From contig NW_003314450.1 in assembly GCF_000143415.4 (NCBI RefSeq), positions 32,436 to 96,435 on the forward strand: a stretch of 64,000 nucleotides of DNA. Direction: 5' to 3'. Under the pieces are notes generated by a model. That model was not told the origin of the DNA. It did not search any database and was given only the letters and a program-made list of their open reading frames with translations. Below are positions 1-10,761 of this stretch, piece after piece. The DNA is from Selaginella moellendorffii (taxonomy: Eukaryota; Streptophyta; Lycopodiopsida; Selaginellales; Selaginellaceae). Position 1 is the first letter of the stretch, and each line of letters opens with the position of its first letter. The position numbers and the translations under genes are program-made.

Positions 1-700
1 TTTGATGATCCAATCCGTGTGTTCTGTGTAGGCCGAGCATGATACTGTGGTTGAAGTAGATGACGAATCGAAGCAGGCGATTGAGGAGGAAGAAGCGAAA
101 GAAGCGAGGAGGACGATAACGGTAGGGTGTGGCTTTTTCTCTTTTTCTCTTTGCTTTGATGTGGTAGTAACGTTCTATCACAGGTCGCGGACATAAAAAC
201 CGCTCCATTCGATATTCGCTTCCCTTCGACCAACCAGACCAAGCACTGCTACACTCGCTACATCGAGTTCCACAAGTAAGTCGTCTCCAAAGTTCGACAA
301 AGTTCTTGGCTTTTTTTCTTACAAAGTTCTCAACTCTGGCTTGATTCTTCCTTTTTTTTTCTTGCGATCTCTTTCTCCAAAATTCTCAAAGTTCTTGCTT
401 GATTTCTCCAAAGTTCTCAAAGTTTTTTTTCAACTTGGGCTTGATTCTTCCTTGCGATCTTTCTCTCAGGTGCCAGAAGGAAAGGGGCGAGGGTGCTCCG
501 GAATGCCAGAAGTACGCGCGATACTATCGATCGCTGTGTCCCTCGGAATGGGTAAGCAAGAAAAATAGAAAATCTATAGATCTTTCTTGTTCTTGGCTAA
601 ATTTTCCATCCAAGATCTATACTCATTTCTTCCCACCAATTGCCAGATCGAGAGATGGAACGAGCAGCGAGCGGATGGTGTGTTTTGTGGGCCTTACTGA
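1..700 (+). CDS. COX6B: Cytochrome c oxidase subunit 6b, 5'-partial
   Basis: Nuclear-encoded subunit VIb of mitochondrial complex IV, an intermembrane-space protein at the dimer interface. Exons read as 32-121, 184-275, 470-551 and 647-700, all phase-consistent and ending at TGA; bases 1-31 look like the end of an intron (acceptor ag at 30-31), so the start lies outside the window. The C-terminal part carries the twin-cysteine hairpin: HCYTRYIEFHKC gives CX9C, and the next exon gives CX10C (C-QKYARYYRSL-C). An acidic/lysine stretch (EEEEAKEA) precedes it, as in plant COX6b with an extended N-terminus. The protein ends in the conserved run RADGVFCGPY. Identity is secure; only the length of the missing N-terminus is unknown. 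Confidence 0.93.
303..468 (+). repeat. Internal repeats in a COX6B intron
   Basis: The 194-nt intron (276-469) is built from imperfect copies of words such as cttgattcttcc, cttgcgatct and ccaaagttctcaaag, suggesting local tandem duplication of intron sequence. No coding sense. Confidence 0.5.
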
Positions 701-1269
701 AAGAAAAACAATGGCTCTCAATAAACCCTAATGGCCACCTTTTTCAGTAAAGAATCATAATAACCCTAAGGGCCTTTTCCATTAAAAAAAGGATTCTTTT
801 GTAATTCTTTTTTCTTGGTACTGCCCTAATTACCACCTTTTGTCTTTGACCCCATATTTTATAAAGTCACAAGTGGGACATTTAGGTCCACCCCACCAAT
901 TGCGGACCGCGCACGTAACCGCGCGTGGGTCGTGGGTCAAGGCCCCAATCGCGCGGTTTCGCGCGCTGTTCTTGCGGTATAAGCGAGTGAACTTGTCGGG
1001 GGCTCCTCGGTCTATCGAGATGGGTGTTGTTGGTCGGAGTAAAAATCAAAATCTCCACCACGGGATTACCACCACTAATACCGATGGATCCAAAATCCCC
1101 ACCTCCCCACTGCCAGAGTCTCTATCTCTTGTTACTCTTGGTTGATTCGGTCGTTCGTGGGTCATCGTCTTCCTCCATGGTTGTCCATTGGAACCCATCG
1201 CTCTAGCGTAAGTGGCCAATCCTTCCATCGCCAGTGATCACTCCACCATCGCCCAAGAACGAGGAGAGA
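701..1269. other. Intergenic: COX6B 3' flank and receptor kinase promoter/leader
   Basis: No convincing exon. It holds telo-box-like words (aaaccctaa near 723) and polypyrimidine runs. The kinase frame is open upstream of 1270 only through a GTG codon at 1234, so that part is treated as leader. Confidence 0.5.
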
Positions 1270-4200
1270 ATGCTCCACCATGTCTTCTTGGTGGCCATCT
1301 CCGTGCTTGCTCTGGATTCCACTGCTGCCACTGATCTCTCCTGTGCGTCCGAGCGATCGGCATTGCTGGAGTTTCGAGCCAGGCTAGGCGGCGGCGGCGG
1401 CGGCGGTGGAGTGCTCGAGAGCTGGAGCAGCGGTGCCACCGTAAGTTCGTCCTGGCGAGGAGTGACGCTGGGAAGCCGGGGCCAGGTAGTCAAGCTCGAG
1501 CTCTCGTCGCTGGAGCTCACGGGAGAGCTCTATCCGGTCTGGGACTTCTTGCCGGCGCTCCAGGTGATGAATCTCTCGCACAACTCGCTAGGTGGTCGCT
1601 TGGATTTCTCGAGCTCCTGTGGCGGCGCTGCGCTCGTGTCCCTGGATCTCAGCTTCAACCGGCTTGCGGGGCCTGTGCGCGAGGGAGTCCGTCACTTCCA
1701 GGCGCTCCAGCTCCTCCGCCTCGACCACAATGGCTTGTCCGGCGAGCTCCCGCGGGGTCTCTTCGAGCTGCGGTCCCTGGTAGCTCTCGATCTCTCCTGG
1801 AACAACTTCTCGGGGCCCGTGAGCTCCGACTTTGAGCTCCTCCGCCGGATGGAGCTCCTCGATCTCTCGCACGACAACTTCTCGGGTGCGTTGCCGGCTT
1901 CCAACTTGTCCAGGATGGCCGCATTGGCGAAGCTCGATGTTTCTTCCAATGCCTTGGACTCGATCAAGGTGGTGGAAATGGGCTTGTTCCAGCAGCTACG
2001 AACTCTCGATCTCAGCAGTAACAGCTTCTCTGGAAACCTCCCGGAGTTTGTGTTCGCCACCACCTCGCTCGAGGTACTTAATCTCTCCTCGAACCAGTTC
2101 ACCGGGCCTGTCCGAGAGAAAGCTTCTGGCCAGAGGAAGATCCGAGTGCTCGATATGGCATCCAATGCCTTGACGGGTGACCTGAGTGGCCTCGTCGGCC
2201 TCACGTCGCTGGAGCATCTCAACCTGGCCGGAAACAACCTCTCTGGAACGATACCGTCGGAGCTTGGACACTTCGCCAACTTAACCATGCTCGATCTCTG
2301 TGCCAACGAGTTCCAAGGTGGAATCCCGGACAGCTTCTCCAACTTGGCCAAGCTAGAGCACCTGAAAGTGTCGAACAACCTGCTCTCGTACATGCTCGAC
2401 GTTGGCGTCTCTCTTCCGAAGAGCCTCAGAGTTCTCAGTGCCGGCAGCAATCTCTTCTCGGGGCCACTTCGCGTGTCGTATAACTCCGCTCCGTCCACCT
2501 TGGAGGTCTTGTATCTTCCAGAGAACCGCTTCACCGGGCCGCTTCCACCAGAGCTTGGCCAGCTGAAGAACCTCAAGAAGATCATCCTCAACCAGAACAG
2601 CTTCGTAGGGAGCATTCCACCGTCGATAGCGCACTGCCAGCTCCTGGAAGAGATATGGATCAACAACAATCTTCTCACAGGTCACATACCCCCGGAGCTC
2701 TTCACGCTCAAGCATCTCCGAGCGCTTGTTCTGGCCAACAACAGCTTGTCCGGCTCTCCAGTCCCCCTGGGTATTTCGCAGTCCAAGACACTCGAGGTGC
2801 TGTGGCTGGAGCAGAACAACTTCTCGGGCCCGATATCTTCCGAGGTTGGCCAACTTTCCAATCTTCTCATGCTGTCGCTCGCCTCCAACAAGTTGACGGG
2901 ACACATACCTGCGTCTCTCGGCAAGCTGACTAATCTCGTCGGCCTGGACCTCGGCTTAAACGCTCTCTCGGGGCGTATACCGGACGAGCTAGCAGGCCTC
3001 TCTTCCATCCAGTTTCTTTTCTTGAGTGGCAACCGGATGGAGCAGCGGATACCGGGATGGATCGGCAACTTGTCCAAGCTCCGAGCCGTGGATCTGTCCT
3101 TCAATAGATTCAGCGGGAGCATTCCGACGGCCTGGAGTAACTCCACGCTAACGAGCCTGTCTCCCAGGTACTCGGACAAACCTCCATCGGCACTCGTCTA
3201 CAACAACGAGGGACAGAGATTTATCGGCTATGCTTTGCCGACCACCCTTGACTTCTCGCATAACGAGCTCGTTGGAGGCATTCCCGCTGAGCTGGGAGCG
3301 TTGAGGAACTTGCAAATACTGAACTTGAGCCACAACAGGCTCCAGGGAAGTATTCCTCCGTCGCTGGGAAACGTGCCTGCGCTGCTGAAGCTCGACTTGT
3401 CCAGGAACAATCTCACCGGCACCATTCCACAAGCGTTGTGCAAGCTGACGTTCCTGTCCGACTTGGATCTCTCGGACAACCATCTGAAAGGTGCCATCCC
3501 GAGCTCCACCCAGTTTCAGACGTTTGGCAACTCTTCGTTCGCTGGCAATCCAGACCTTTGCGGAGCTCCACTCCCAGAATGCCGTCTGGAGCAGGACGAA
3601 GCTCGCTCGGACATTGGAACAATCTCTGCTGTCCAGAAACTGATTCCTCTGTACGTCGTAATTGCTGGAAGCCTCGGATTCTGCGGCTTCTGGGCGCTCT
3701 TCATCATCCTGATACGGAAACGTCAAAAGCTACTCTCGCAGGAGGAAGACGAGGATGAATACAGCAAGAAAAAGCGTTACCTCAACTCCTCGGAAGTGTC
3801 CAACATGAGCGAAGGCGTAGCTTGGATCCATCCGAACGAGCTGATGTCCGCAACGAGCAACTACAGCCATGCAAACATCATAGGTGACGGGGGCTTCGGA
3901 ATAGTGTACAAGGCGATTCTAGCGGATGGATCGGCCGTAGCGGTGAAGAAGTTGATAACAGACGGAGGATTTGGAATGCAGGGGGAGCGAGAGTTCCTTG
4001 CCGAGATGCAGACGCTGGGAAAAATAAAGCATAAGAACCTGGTGTGCCTCAAAGGATACTCTTGCGACGGAAAGGACAGGATACTGGTGTATAAGTACCT
4101 CAAGAACGGGAACCTCGACACCTGGTTGCACTGTCGGGATGCCGGAGTGAAGCCTCTGGACTGGAAGACGCGCTTCCACATAATCCTCGGAGCAGCCCGA

Positions 4201-4818
4201 GGCATTACTTTCCTCCACCACGAGTGCTTCCCTCCCATCGTCCACAGAGACATCAAGGCCAGCAACATCCTTCTCGACGAAGACTTCCAGGCTCATGTTG
4301 CGGACTTTGGCCTCGCGAGGTTGATGAGAGACGCTGGCGATACTCATGTCTCCACCGACGTTGCCGGGACCGTTGGCTACATTCCACCGGAGTATAACAG
4401 CTCGTGCATGGCCACCATGCGCGGAGACGTCTACAGCTTCGGCGTTGTCGTTCTCGAGACCATCATGGGGAAGCGTCCCACGGACAAAGGTTTCCGGAGA
4501 GCTGGAGGCATCGGTCATTTGGCTGGAGAGCGCGTCACAGTCCAGGAGCTCCAGTCGGCCATCGATGCGGCCATGCTAGCCGAAAACACCACCGCCAGCC
4601 CCACGAACGCTGGAGAAGTTTCGGCAGAGATTCTCGAGGTGATGAAGATAGCCTGTTTGTGCTGCGTCGATAAACCAGGCAAGCGACCCGAGATGACGCA
4701 CGTCGTGAGGATGCTGGAAGGCGTGGAAAGGCGACACTCGAACGGTGCGTCCAATCTTGTAAGTCCACCGTCTGTAGACGGAGGGTCTAAGCACTTCCTG
4801 AATAATGTAGAGATTTGA
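1270..4818 (+). CDS. LRR receptor-like kinase (subfamily X type, EMS1/PSKR/PSY1R-like), intronless
   Basis: Plasma-membrane receptor Ser/Thr kinase, 1182 aa from ATG 1270. This start gives a signal peptide (MLHHVFLVAISVLALDS); the frame before it has only GTG. Layout: signal peptide; N-terminal cap with an eight-glycine run at about 40-47; roughly 22 plant-type LRRs (LxxLxLSxNxxSGxIP); a short non-LRR island (about 638-660, ALVYNNEGQRFIGYALPTT) followed by the last LRRs, as in PSKR/PSY1R; C-terminal LRR cap (NPDLCGAPLPEC); a transmembrane helix at about 790-812; kinase domain from about 868. Kinase motifs are intact: GDGGFGIVY, AVKK, HRDIKASN, ADFGLAR, GYIPPEY, so an active RD kinase is expected. 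It is a single exon, common in this subfamily. The ligand cannot be read from sequence; peptide hormones bind relatives. Confidence 0.92.
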   Translation: MLHHVFLVAISVLALDSTAATDLSCASERSALLEFRARLGGGGGGGGVLESWSSGATVSSSWRGVTLGSRGQVVKLELSSLELTGELYPVWDFLPALQVMNLSHNSLGGRLDFSSSCGGAALVSLDLSFNRLAGPVREGVRHFQALQLLRLDHNGLSGELPRGLFELRSLVALDLSWNNFSGPVSSDFELLRRMELLDLSHDNFSGALPASNLSRMAALAKLDVSSNALDSIKVVEMGLFQQLRTLDLSSNSFSGNLPEFVFATTSLEVLNLSSNQFTGPVREKASGQRKIRVLDMASNALTGDLSGLVGLTSLEHLNLAGNNLSGTIPSELGHFANLTMLDLCANEFQGGIPDSFSNLAKLEHLKVSNNLLSYMLDVGVSLPKSLRVLSAGSNLFSGPLRVSYNSAPSTLEVLYLPENRFTGPLPPELGQLKNLKKIILNQNSFVGSIPPSIAHCQLLEEIWINNNLLTGHIPPELFTLKHLRALVLANNSLSGSPVPLGISQSKTLEVLWLEQNNFSGPISSEVGQLSNLLMLSLASNKLTGHIPASLGKLTNLVGLDLGLNALSGRIPDELAGLSSIQFLFLSGNRMEQRIPGWIGNLSKLRAVDLSFNRFSGSIPTAWSNSTLTSLSPRYSDKPPSALVYNNEGQRFIGYALPTTLDFSHNELVGGIPAELGALRNLQILNLSHNRLQGSIPPSLGNVPALLKLDLSRNNLTGTIPQALCKLTFLSDLDLSDNHLKGAIPSSTQFQTFGNSSFAGNPDLCGAPLPECRLEQDEARSDIGTISAVQKLIPLYVVIAGSLGFCGFWALFIILIRKRQKLLSQEEDEDEYSKKKRYLNSSEVSNMSEGVAWIHPNELMSATSNYSHANIIGDGGFGIVYKAILADGSAVAVKKLITDGGFGMQGEREFLAEMQTLGKIKHKNLVCLKGYSCDGKDRILVYKYLKNGNLDTWLHCRDAGVKPLDWKTRFHIILGAARGITFLHHECFPPIVHRDIKASNILLDEDFQAHVADFGLARLMRDAGDTHVSTDVAGTVGYIPPEYNSSCMATMRGDVYSFGVVVLETIMGKRPTDKGFRRAGGIGHLAGERVTVQELQSAIDAAMLAENTTASPTNAGEVSAEILEVMKIACLCCVDKPGKRPEMTHVVRMLEGVERRHSNGASNLVSPPSVDGGSKHFLNNVEI

Positions 4819-5050
4819 GAATGAAAAGGATGTGTGAAATTGAGTGCGAGCTTACCATGACATTCCCCATGCCCTTGAGGGACGAGCAGACAGACATCCA
4901 ACCAACGCATGGCCTAGATTGTCTTTGAATAAGTAAACAAGACACAGCTTTAGAGAAAAACAAAAGAGAAGTTTTAGTTTGACAATGTCACCTGTGCACT
5001 CGAGTGTATACATGTACAAACCGCCTCTGAGTGGGATTAGATGCTGTTCA
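4819..5050. other. Convergent 3' flanks
   Basis: Short spacer between the receptor kinase (+) and the Myb gene (-), both ending here. Nothing else recognised. Confidence 0.4.
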
Positions 5051-6607
5051 TTACTTTCTCCTCAGTGTTCTCCCACTTCTGCTTGTCCTGGTTAGTACAG
5101 GCATGCTGGTACGCTGGTTCTGCAAAGCTGCTAACTCACGTACACGAGCAAGAATTGGCTGAGGTATAGAAACTGCAAAATGTTTCTTTTTGTTGTGCTC
5201 CGCCTTTTATCACAACCAAAAACTGGATCAGACCAAAAGTGCACGAAGAGAAAAAATACATTGAAGGTACCTGCTGCTGCTTTGAAGTAAAGTGGACACG
5301 ACTTGCTCTGAGTAGGTTCCTCCATTTATCCTGAGAACTTTGCCATGAGCAAGAGTCAAGGAAAAGAAAAACTTTACCTTCAAGTCAACAGCCGTGCGGT
5401 ATGATACAGATGAAAACTCGAGCTTCTTGATGTCCGCCCACTTCCCTCCACCACAGCGAGCGACCCCTTCGACGAGTATCATAACTTCCCGTAGCGTCCA
5501 GGGACGATGATGTTTTCTCCTAGTACCTCCATTCGGTGTTGGAACAGTCTCCACATGCTCCCCAGAAAAATCCAACTCACAATCTTCTCCACCCATGCTT
5601 TGCACATCTTCGTAGTCTTCAAGCATTTGATCCATACCACCTTCCAGATCGGAGTAACTTTCCTGAACGGAAACACAATATTCTTCAAAAGGCAAAATCT
5701 CAAAGGCTGAAAGAACCTTGTCTGAAGAAGACATTGTCTTCTCTTTGCTGGACCCGATGCTGGGACCGCGCTTGCGGGACGACCAGGCGAGTCGCGCAAT
5801 TTTAGAGGCCTTGCGCTCAGCCTTTAGTTTCTGTGCGATCAGAGAGTTTTAATCTACAAAACTTAGAGAATCAACAAAAACTCGCAAGAAAGCTAAAGCA
5901 TACCATCATGCTGCTGCGGCGACCGCCGTAAGACACTGCCGCTTGAGTTGGAGACTCAAACTCCGGGTACTCGATATCGCTGCCACTGTCAAGCTTCTCA
6001 GTTATATCCCGGTGAGACTTTGCTCCATCACACGAATCAGTTCCATCGGACACCAGCCTGTGAAGCTCTGACGTGAAGTAGAGGTTGTCCGTCTCATCTT
6101 CGATGTATCGCCGGTTTGGTTTCCTCTTTCTCTTCCCTTCGACGTTCCTCGTGGCAACAGAAAAGTAAACTTCGCCGGACACGGTAGAGGGATGAACCGT
6201 TTCATCGTTGCTAAGAACTTCTTGGCCCCGTGTGGAGTGAACGCCAGCCTTTTCTTTCACATTCCTGGAACTAACGTCGTCACCGTGTTTCACCACGGCA
6301 GGAGTAGCAATCTCGTGAAGATTTTCCCTCTCGGCGAAACACTCCAGTTGCAAGTCATCGTCCTCGGCCGAAGGAAGCACCGATCCATCATCTCCAACCT
6401 GAGATTAAATTCTCTTTAAGGACAAAAAGAAAATTTAAAATGCTCAACGGGAAGAAGAGGAGAGAAAGAACTTGCCCTCACTAGCTTGTAGACGAGGCGA
6501 TCGAGCGAAATTTCACCGGCATTCTCAATCCTCTCCATCGGCGCCAGGGCGTGACCTTGAATCTCAAGTTTCGGGCATCGCGCAGCTTCATCCCTGCGCT
6601 GATCCAT
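5051..6607 (-). CDS. TRF-like (TRFL) Myb/SANT telomere-repeat-binding family protein
   Basis: Nuclear DNA-binding protein with one C-terminal Myb domain of the plant telobox type. Exons (in coding order) 6607-6482, 6398-5904, 5830-5378, 5330-5271, 5172-5051. Exon 3 encodes HHRPWTLREVMILVEGVA and GKWADIKKLEF...YRTAVDLK; exon 4 continues DKWRNLLRAS, the third Myb helix; the last exon has IPQPILARVREL, a conserved tail in the family. The N-terminal 250 residues are acidic and low-complexity (KRKRKPNRRYIEDETDNLYF is the best block). Oddity: the exon 4 donor at cag|gtacc leaves phase 0, but the conserved tail needs one extra base. Either the weak donor inside exon 4 (a|gtcgtg) is used, or a micro-exon or base error exists. 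The ATG at 6607 is the first in frame with exon 1; an exon further upstream is possible. Family call firm, exact model not. Confidence 0.8.
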
Positions 6608-8320
6608 ACCTGGCGTGCGGCGCTCCCCAAAATCACCTCGAGATCGCGGAAAGAATGCGCAGTTCCAGCCAGCGCCTTCGGATCCTGGGCCAAGAACAAC
6701 CGTAAAATGGACAACCACGTGGACAAAAGAATGGATGAACCCTAAAAACCGTGATAAGAAATATCGTTTAGAGATTAGGGCTAGCATAACCTTTGACGAA
6801 ACTTGACCTTTTTTACCACTATTGACTTGTCCTTTTTTCCGCTTTTTTTCTCTCTGCCTCCGATCAGATCATCCTAGAGGCATTTAAACCGTATAGCCAG
6901 ACAAGGGTTTCACGGCCTCTGCCATTCTTTTGGCGATTAGCACGTAATGTTCTTCGATCGTACGAGCCAGCATTGAAAATTTGGCGAGCACAAACTCAAC
7001 GAAAGCGCTACGCACACCCTTTAATCTTTTCTACCCTTCGTTTCTTATTCGATCCTGGCGTCCAGCTCGCTCGCCAGGAGATAAAACTGGGCCAAGCCTC
7101 TGGATCCAGCACGATGGCAAAGACGTAGAGGGTTCCATATCTCCTTTTCTACCACTTCTTTTTACAGCTCCTTTTGTCTGGGTGGCGGTAAATTTCTTGG
7201 AGCATCTCGATGCATCGCAGGGTGGCAGCAGCAGGTAGGGGGTCATTATATTGCTGATCTTGCCAATCTCTCATACCATATGATCGTACCATCACCTTCA
7301 TTCAATTGGACATTGACCGCTTCTATTCTATCAAAAAGTCCAAAGAGATCAAACTTGGCAAGAACTCATACGAATTTATCCATGATATTCGAAAACATCC
7401 ATCCAAAACGGCATTTCTAAATCTTTTGGTCTCGGACTTTCATGTGTGAGCGCCCCGAGACTATATGAATGAATATTCTATTCATTGACAATATATCTTC
7501 TATTTTTATTTTGTGCCCTTGCCCGGGAGGGGCATTTATTCGCCATAACCACAAGCCACATGCAAATGCAGTACCTTGAAGGCAGCGTCCGGATCGCGCC
7601 ACGTCGGACGCGGCGGCGACGTGGCAGCCCAGCTGACGTCGATGGCGGGAATATTCGGCCCATTTGAAAAAAGGGGGCAGGGATCTGATCTGGATCGTTT
7701 CCTGGCGATTGTGTTTTGGAGAATTTAAGATGGGAGGGCCACACACACTGGCTCGCCATTGATCGCGACGACTGCTGCTTTGTACGCTTGCTTCCAGCGA
7801 ATTCAATCGCGCAGATTCGTGAAAGCAAATCCAAAAGCCCACAAACAGTAAAGAATTGGGGGGAAATTGGCCATGTCGTGAATCGCGATCAGGAGGAATG
7901 AAGAGAAAATAAAGAAGTAAAAAAAACTGGATCCAACCGTAACTTAAATGTGCGCGCTCTCGCCACGAAGAGTGGTGTATTTATACAGGGGAATGTGAGT
8001 GTGTCGATTGCTTGCTTGCGTATGGCACTGTTCTTCGTGGCGTAGAAAGGAAGAACAGTCTTTGCTTGCTTGGTTTGCTTGAGCCTTGAATTGCTGGAAG
8101 GAATGAGGAGGAACACACCGTTTTGGAGTTCTATACTGTATAGAGTGTCTGTATGTCCTTGAGATTCTCTATTGGTGCCATTCTCTATTCTATTCTACTG
8201 GATTCGCTTGCAGGAAACGTATGTAGCAAGCACGAACAGTAAGTATCGCAACTGGGCATCGTAAAAATTCCCGTTTTCTCGTTCCAATTCTCCCCGTATC
8301 TAGAGGACGGATCATCGAAA
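6608..8320. other. Intergenic with regulatory-looking DNA
   Basis: No exon chain supported on either strand; open frames here are short and lack family features. Contents: promoter side of the TRFL gene; an ACGT-box cluster (listed separately); a TATAAATA word on the minus strand near 7975-7983 with no convincing gene behind it; pyrimidine-rich DNA leading to the MIR171 hairpin, whose primary transcript may start here. Confidence 0.4.
7599..7641. promoter_or_regulatory. Cluster of three ACGT (bZIP-type) boxes with a perfect 8-bp inverted repeat
   Basis: CCACGTCG and CGACGTGG form an inverted repeat separated by about 10 GC-rich bases, followed by TGACGTCG. Plant bZIP factors bind ACGT-core G/C/A-boxes. 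The target gene is unclear: MIR171 lies 0.7 kb downstream on the plus strand. Function is inference. Confidence 0.45.
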
Positions 8321-8520
8321 TCGATGTGTGCTTTGATATTGGCATGATTCAATCCCATGACACCATCTACAAACACCGAAAAGAGAAGCTTTACGATGGT
8401 CTAGCAAAGTTCTTCTCGCGAAAGAGAAGCCTTACGAAGATCTAGCCAAAATTTCGTGGCATGGACGAGCAAAGGGTGCTGGCATTGGATTGAGTCGCGC
8501 CAATATCATGTGATTGCGTT
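8321..8520 (+). ncRNA. MIR171: MIR171 precursor hairpin
   Basis: The 3' arm at 8487-8507 reads ggattgagtcgcgccaatat(c), which matches canonical miR171 (from established family sequence) at 19 of 21 positions, the differences being base 1 and a C-to-T at base 9. The 5' arm at 8334-8355 (tgatattggcatgattcaat + cc) is its star: the two pair over 22 bp with one A-C mismatch and two G-U pairs. Pairing continues inward (atgacacc against the complement of ggtgctggcat) and weakly outward. The long loop (about 130 nt) contains two imperfect direct copies of agagaagc(t/c)ttacga(t/a)g(g/a)tctagc, at about 8382-8405 and 8423-8446. miR171 normally guides cleavage of HAM/SCL6-type GRAS mRNAs. The hairpin ends about 180 bp before the QSOX start codon, on the same strand. 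Confidence 0.85.
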
Positions 8521-8700
8521 GTGATCATAGAAGTGGAAGAAAGGAATAATTTTTTTTTCTAGTCATTTTATTCGTGTGGGGTGGTTTCGTTAAAAATGGC
8601 GAACGAAGAACAAACGAGAGGGGTCGTCACTGTCAATGACTTCTCTCTATGTTCTCCTCGGTTAGGTCACCAAGAGCCCTAATTTCCCTGGGCAGGATCC

Positions 8701-10761
8701 ATGGCGCCCTGGCAGCTGCCGCTGCTACCGATCCTCTCGATGCTGCTGCTCCTGGCAGCGCGATCTGCGAGCTCACGGCCTCTGGAGGAGCAGGAGGAGG
8801 CGGATGCCGCGGTGGAGCTCACCAAGAACAGCTTCAATCAAACGCTCTGGGCGGCTCCGGCCACTTTCGCGCTCGTGGAGTTCTACGCTCACTGGTAAGC
8901 TTAGAGCTCGCGCAATCACGAGTTTCTCACGAGGATTTTGCTCCAGGTGCCCGGTGTGTAGGATTTATAAGGTGGAGTTTTGAAATTTTTTCTTTGTCTT
9001 TGTGGTTTGACACGAGCTTGCAATCGCAGCCTCAATACAGCAAAGTCGCGAAGCTCTTCAATGGAAGAACTGCTGTTCATCCCGGAGAGGTTTTCATGGG
9101 CAAGGTCGACTGCGCAGAGGATGTAAGCTTCACTGTCCTGTAGAGGAAGAGAAACTCATCGACTTGTTTGTTCACTTGCAGGCCAACACTCCCATTTGCA
9201 GGAGATTTCAAGTGGATCACTATCCTTCTCTGTACTGGGGTCATCCCGGAAAGCTTGCCTGGGAGAGCTTCGACCCAAAGGATTCGAAGGCTAGCAGTGG
9301 AATAGAGCTGATACCAAAAACTCCAAGAACAGCCGAGGCGTTACTAGCTTGGATCAACGAGCGCATAGGAAAGTATGTCAAAGTTTTGTGTTTCTAAAGT
9401 TTTGTGTTTGTATTCGAAGTTATCGTTTTGCTAACTCTGCCTTTTTCTTCCAGATCTTATACGCTGAATGACGAAGCTCGGGAGACTACACGTGCGAGTA
9501 TAGTCGAGCAGATCCAGGTAGCTCTTGGTTTTCTCGGTGTTTGCTATGCTAAGGTTCCTTTTCCTTTGGTGATATCTGGTAGCAAAGCCGATGATGTCCC
9601 TCTACGATATTGAGGAGTCGACAGCGCTTTCATACAAGTTTATCTTACAAAGCGAAGTAGGAAAGGCTTTCAATTGAAAAAATGATCTTCTAACTGCGTT
9701 TCATTTAGATGCTGAATGCAAAAACTCGTGCATCTTTTTTACATTTTTTGCAGCTTCTTGCCGTCCACCATCCGTCAAAAAGGTGTTTTTCTTGTCTTTC
9801 AGATGGAAATGAGAATATTTACATTTTCTTTCAGGTGTCGTGAGGGGAGTGCAAACATTCTAGTCCATTTTGAAGACATTTGGCTTGCTGGCGAAAATGC
9901 AAAGCCAAATGGCGACTTGCTAATGCGTTTACAGATTTGTGGCGAAAGAACAAGCACCGATGAGTGGATAACATGCCGTGGGAGCAAAAACTATACTCGC
10001 GGCTACAGGTCTGATCCCCGGTGGCTTTCATATGTACTGACGTCAATTTACATACAGCTGTGGACTCTGGCTTTTGTTTCATGCATTGTCTGTCCGTGTA
10101 GAAGATTCGGAGAGCAAAACAGCCATACAAACTATTCGTGATTTTATAGCAAGTTTTTTCAACTGTGAAGATTGTCGCGACCATTTCTTGACGATGAGCA
10201 CGAGGTAGACTTTTTCTAATAGTCATTCTAGAATCATCCCTTCTGACATGCAATGGTTGGTTCTGATGCGCAAGTGCTGCCGATTCTATCAACTCGCGGC
10301 GCGATCTGGTACTTTGGTTCTGGCGCGCACACAACCAGGTTGGCTCTCTTTGTATGCAAGAGTAGAAATGGAACTCAACTTTTTCCTCCGTACAGGTTAA
10401 CAAAAGAGTTGGAGACGCAGAAGCAGAGTCCAAGACTGGCGATCCCAAGTTCCCAAAGCAGCAGTGGCCTCCGAAAGAACTCTGTACAGCATGCAAGAAA
10501 GACGGGGATCAATGGGACGAATCTGCCGTGTATACATTCCTGACGGAGCTCTACGGACGAGCTCTCGTATCAATACCGGAGGAAAAGCTCGACGCAGCGT
10601 TGCGAAAGTCATCCAAAGCCGAAGTGGCGGTACCGGACGAGAGCTCCAGCACCAGCCGTGTAGCAGTACCAATCGGAGCAGCTTTCGGGATCGGGATGGC
10701 GAGCTGCGGCTTTGGAATTGTGGCTTGCTTTTGGAGAATGCAGCAAAAGAGAAAAAAGTAA
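8701..10761 (+). CDS. QSOX: Quiescin sulfhydryl oxidase (thioredoxin-ERV/ALR fusion)
   Basis: Makes disulfides in secreted proteins, passing electrons to oxygen through FAD. Eleven exons: 8701-8894, 8947-8971, 9030-9122, 9182-9372, 9454-9517, 9588-9656, 9709-9782, 9835-10008, 10058-10204, 10275-10338, 10396-10761; total 486 aa, all phases agree. Layout: signal peptide (MAPWQLPLLPILSMLLLLAA); thioredoxin domain with WCPVC split by intron 1, then KVDCAED and DHYPSLYWG; helical linker (DIEESTALSY); ERV/ALR domain with CRGSKNYTRGY, CGLWLLFH, the CxxC of NCEDCRDHFL, and LWFWRAHNQVN; a distal CxxC (LCTACKK); C-terminal membrane helix (about 455-478). Plant-type size (no second thioredoxin domain). 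Exon 2 is only 25 nt, and the exon 6 acceptor (caaag|ccg) is weak but required by phase. Acts in ER/Golgi or the cell wall. Confidence 0.92.

Noticed and set aside
1692-2678. 328-codon minus-strand open frame inside the LRR kinase
   Set aside because: Mirror of the repeated LRR codons; no motif, while the plus strand is a clear receptor kinase.
7474-7950. Possible minus-strand gene behind the TATAAATA at 7975
   Set aside because: Only a 19-codon frame follows the first ATG and no exon chain could be built; may be a non-coding transcript.
10253-10543. Plus frame of 96 codons overlapping QSOX exons 10-11
   Set aside because: Reading-frame shadow of the true exons, which are fixed by phase and ERV/ALR motifs.
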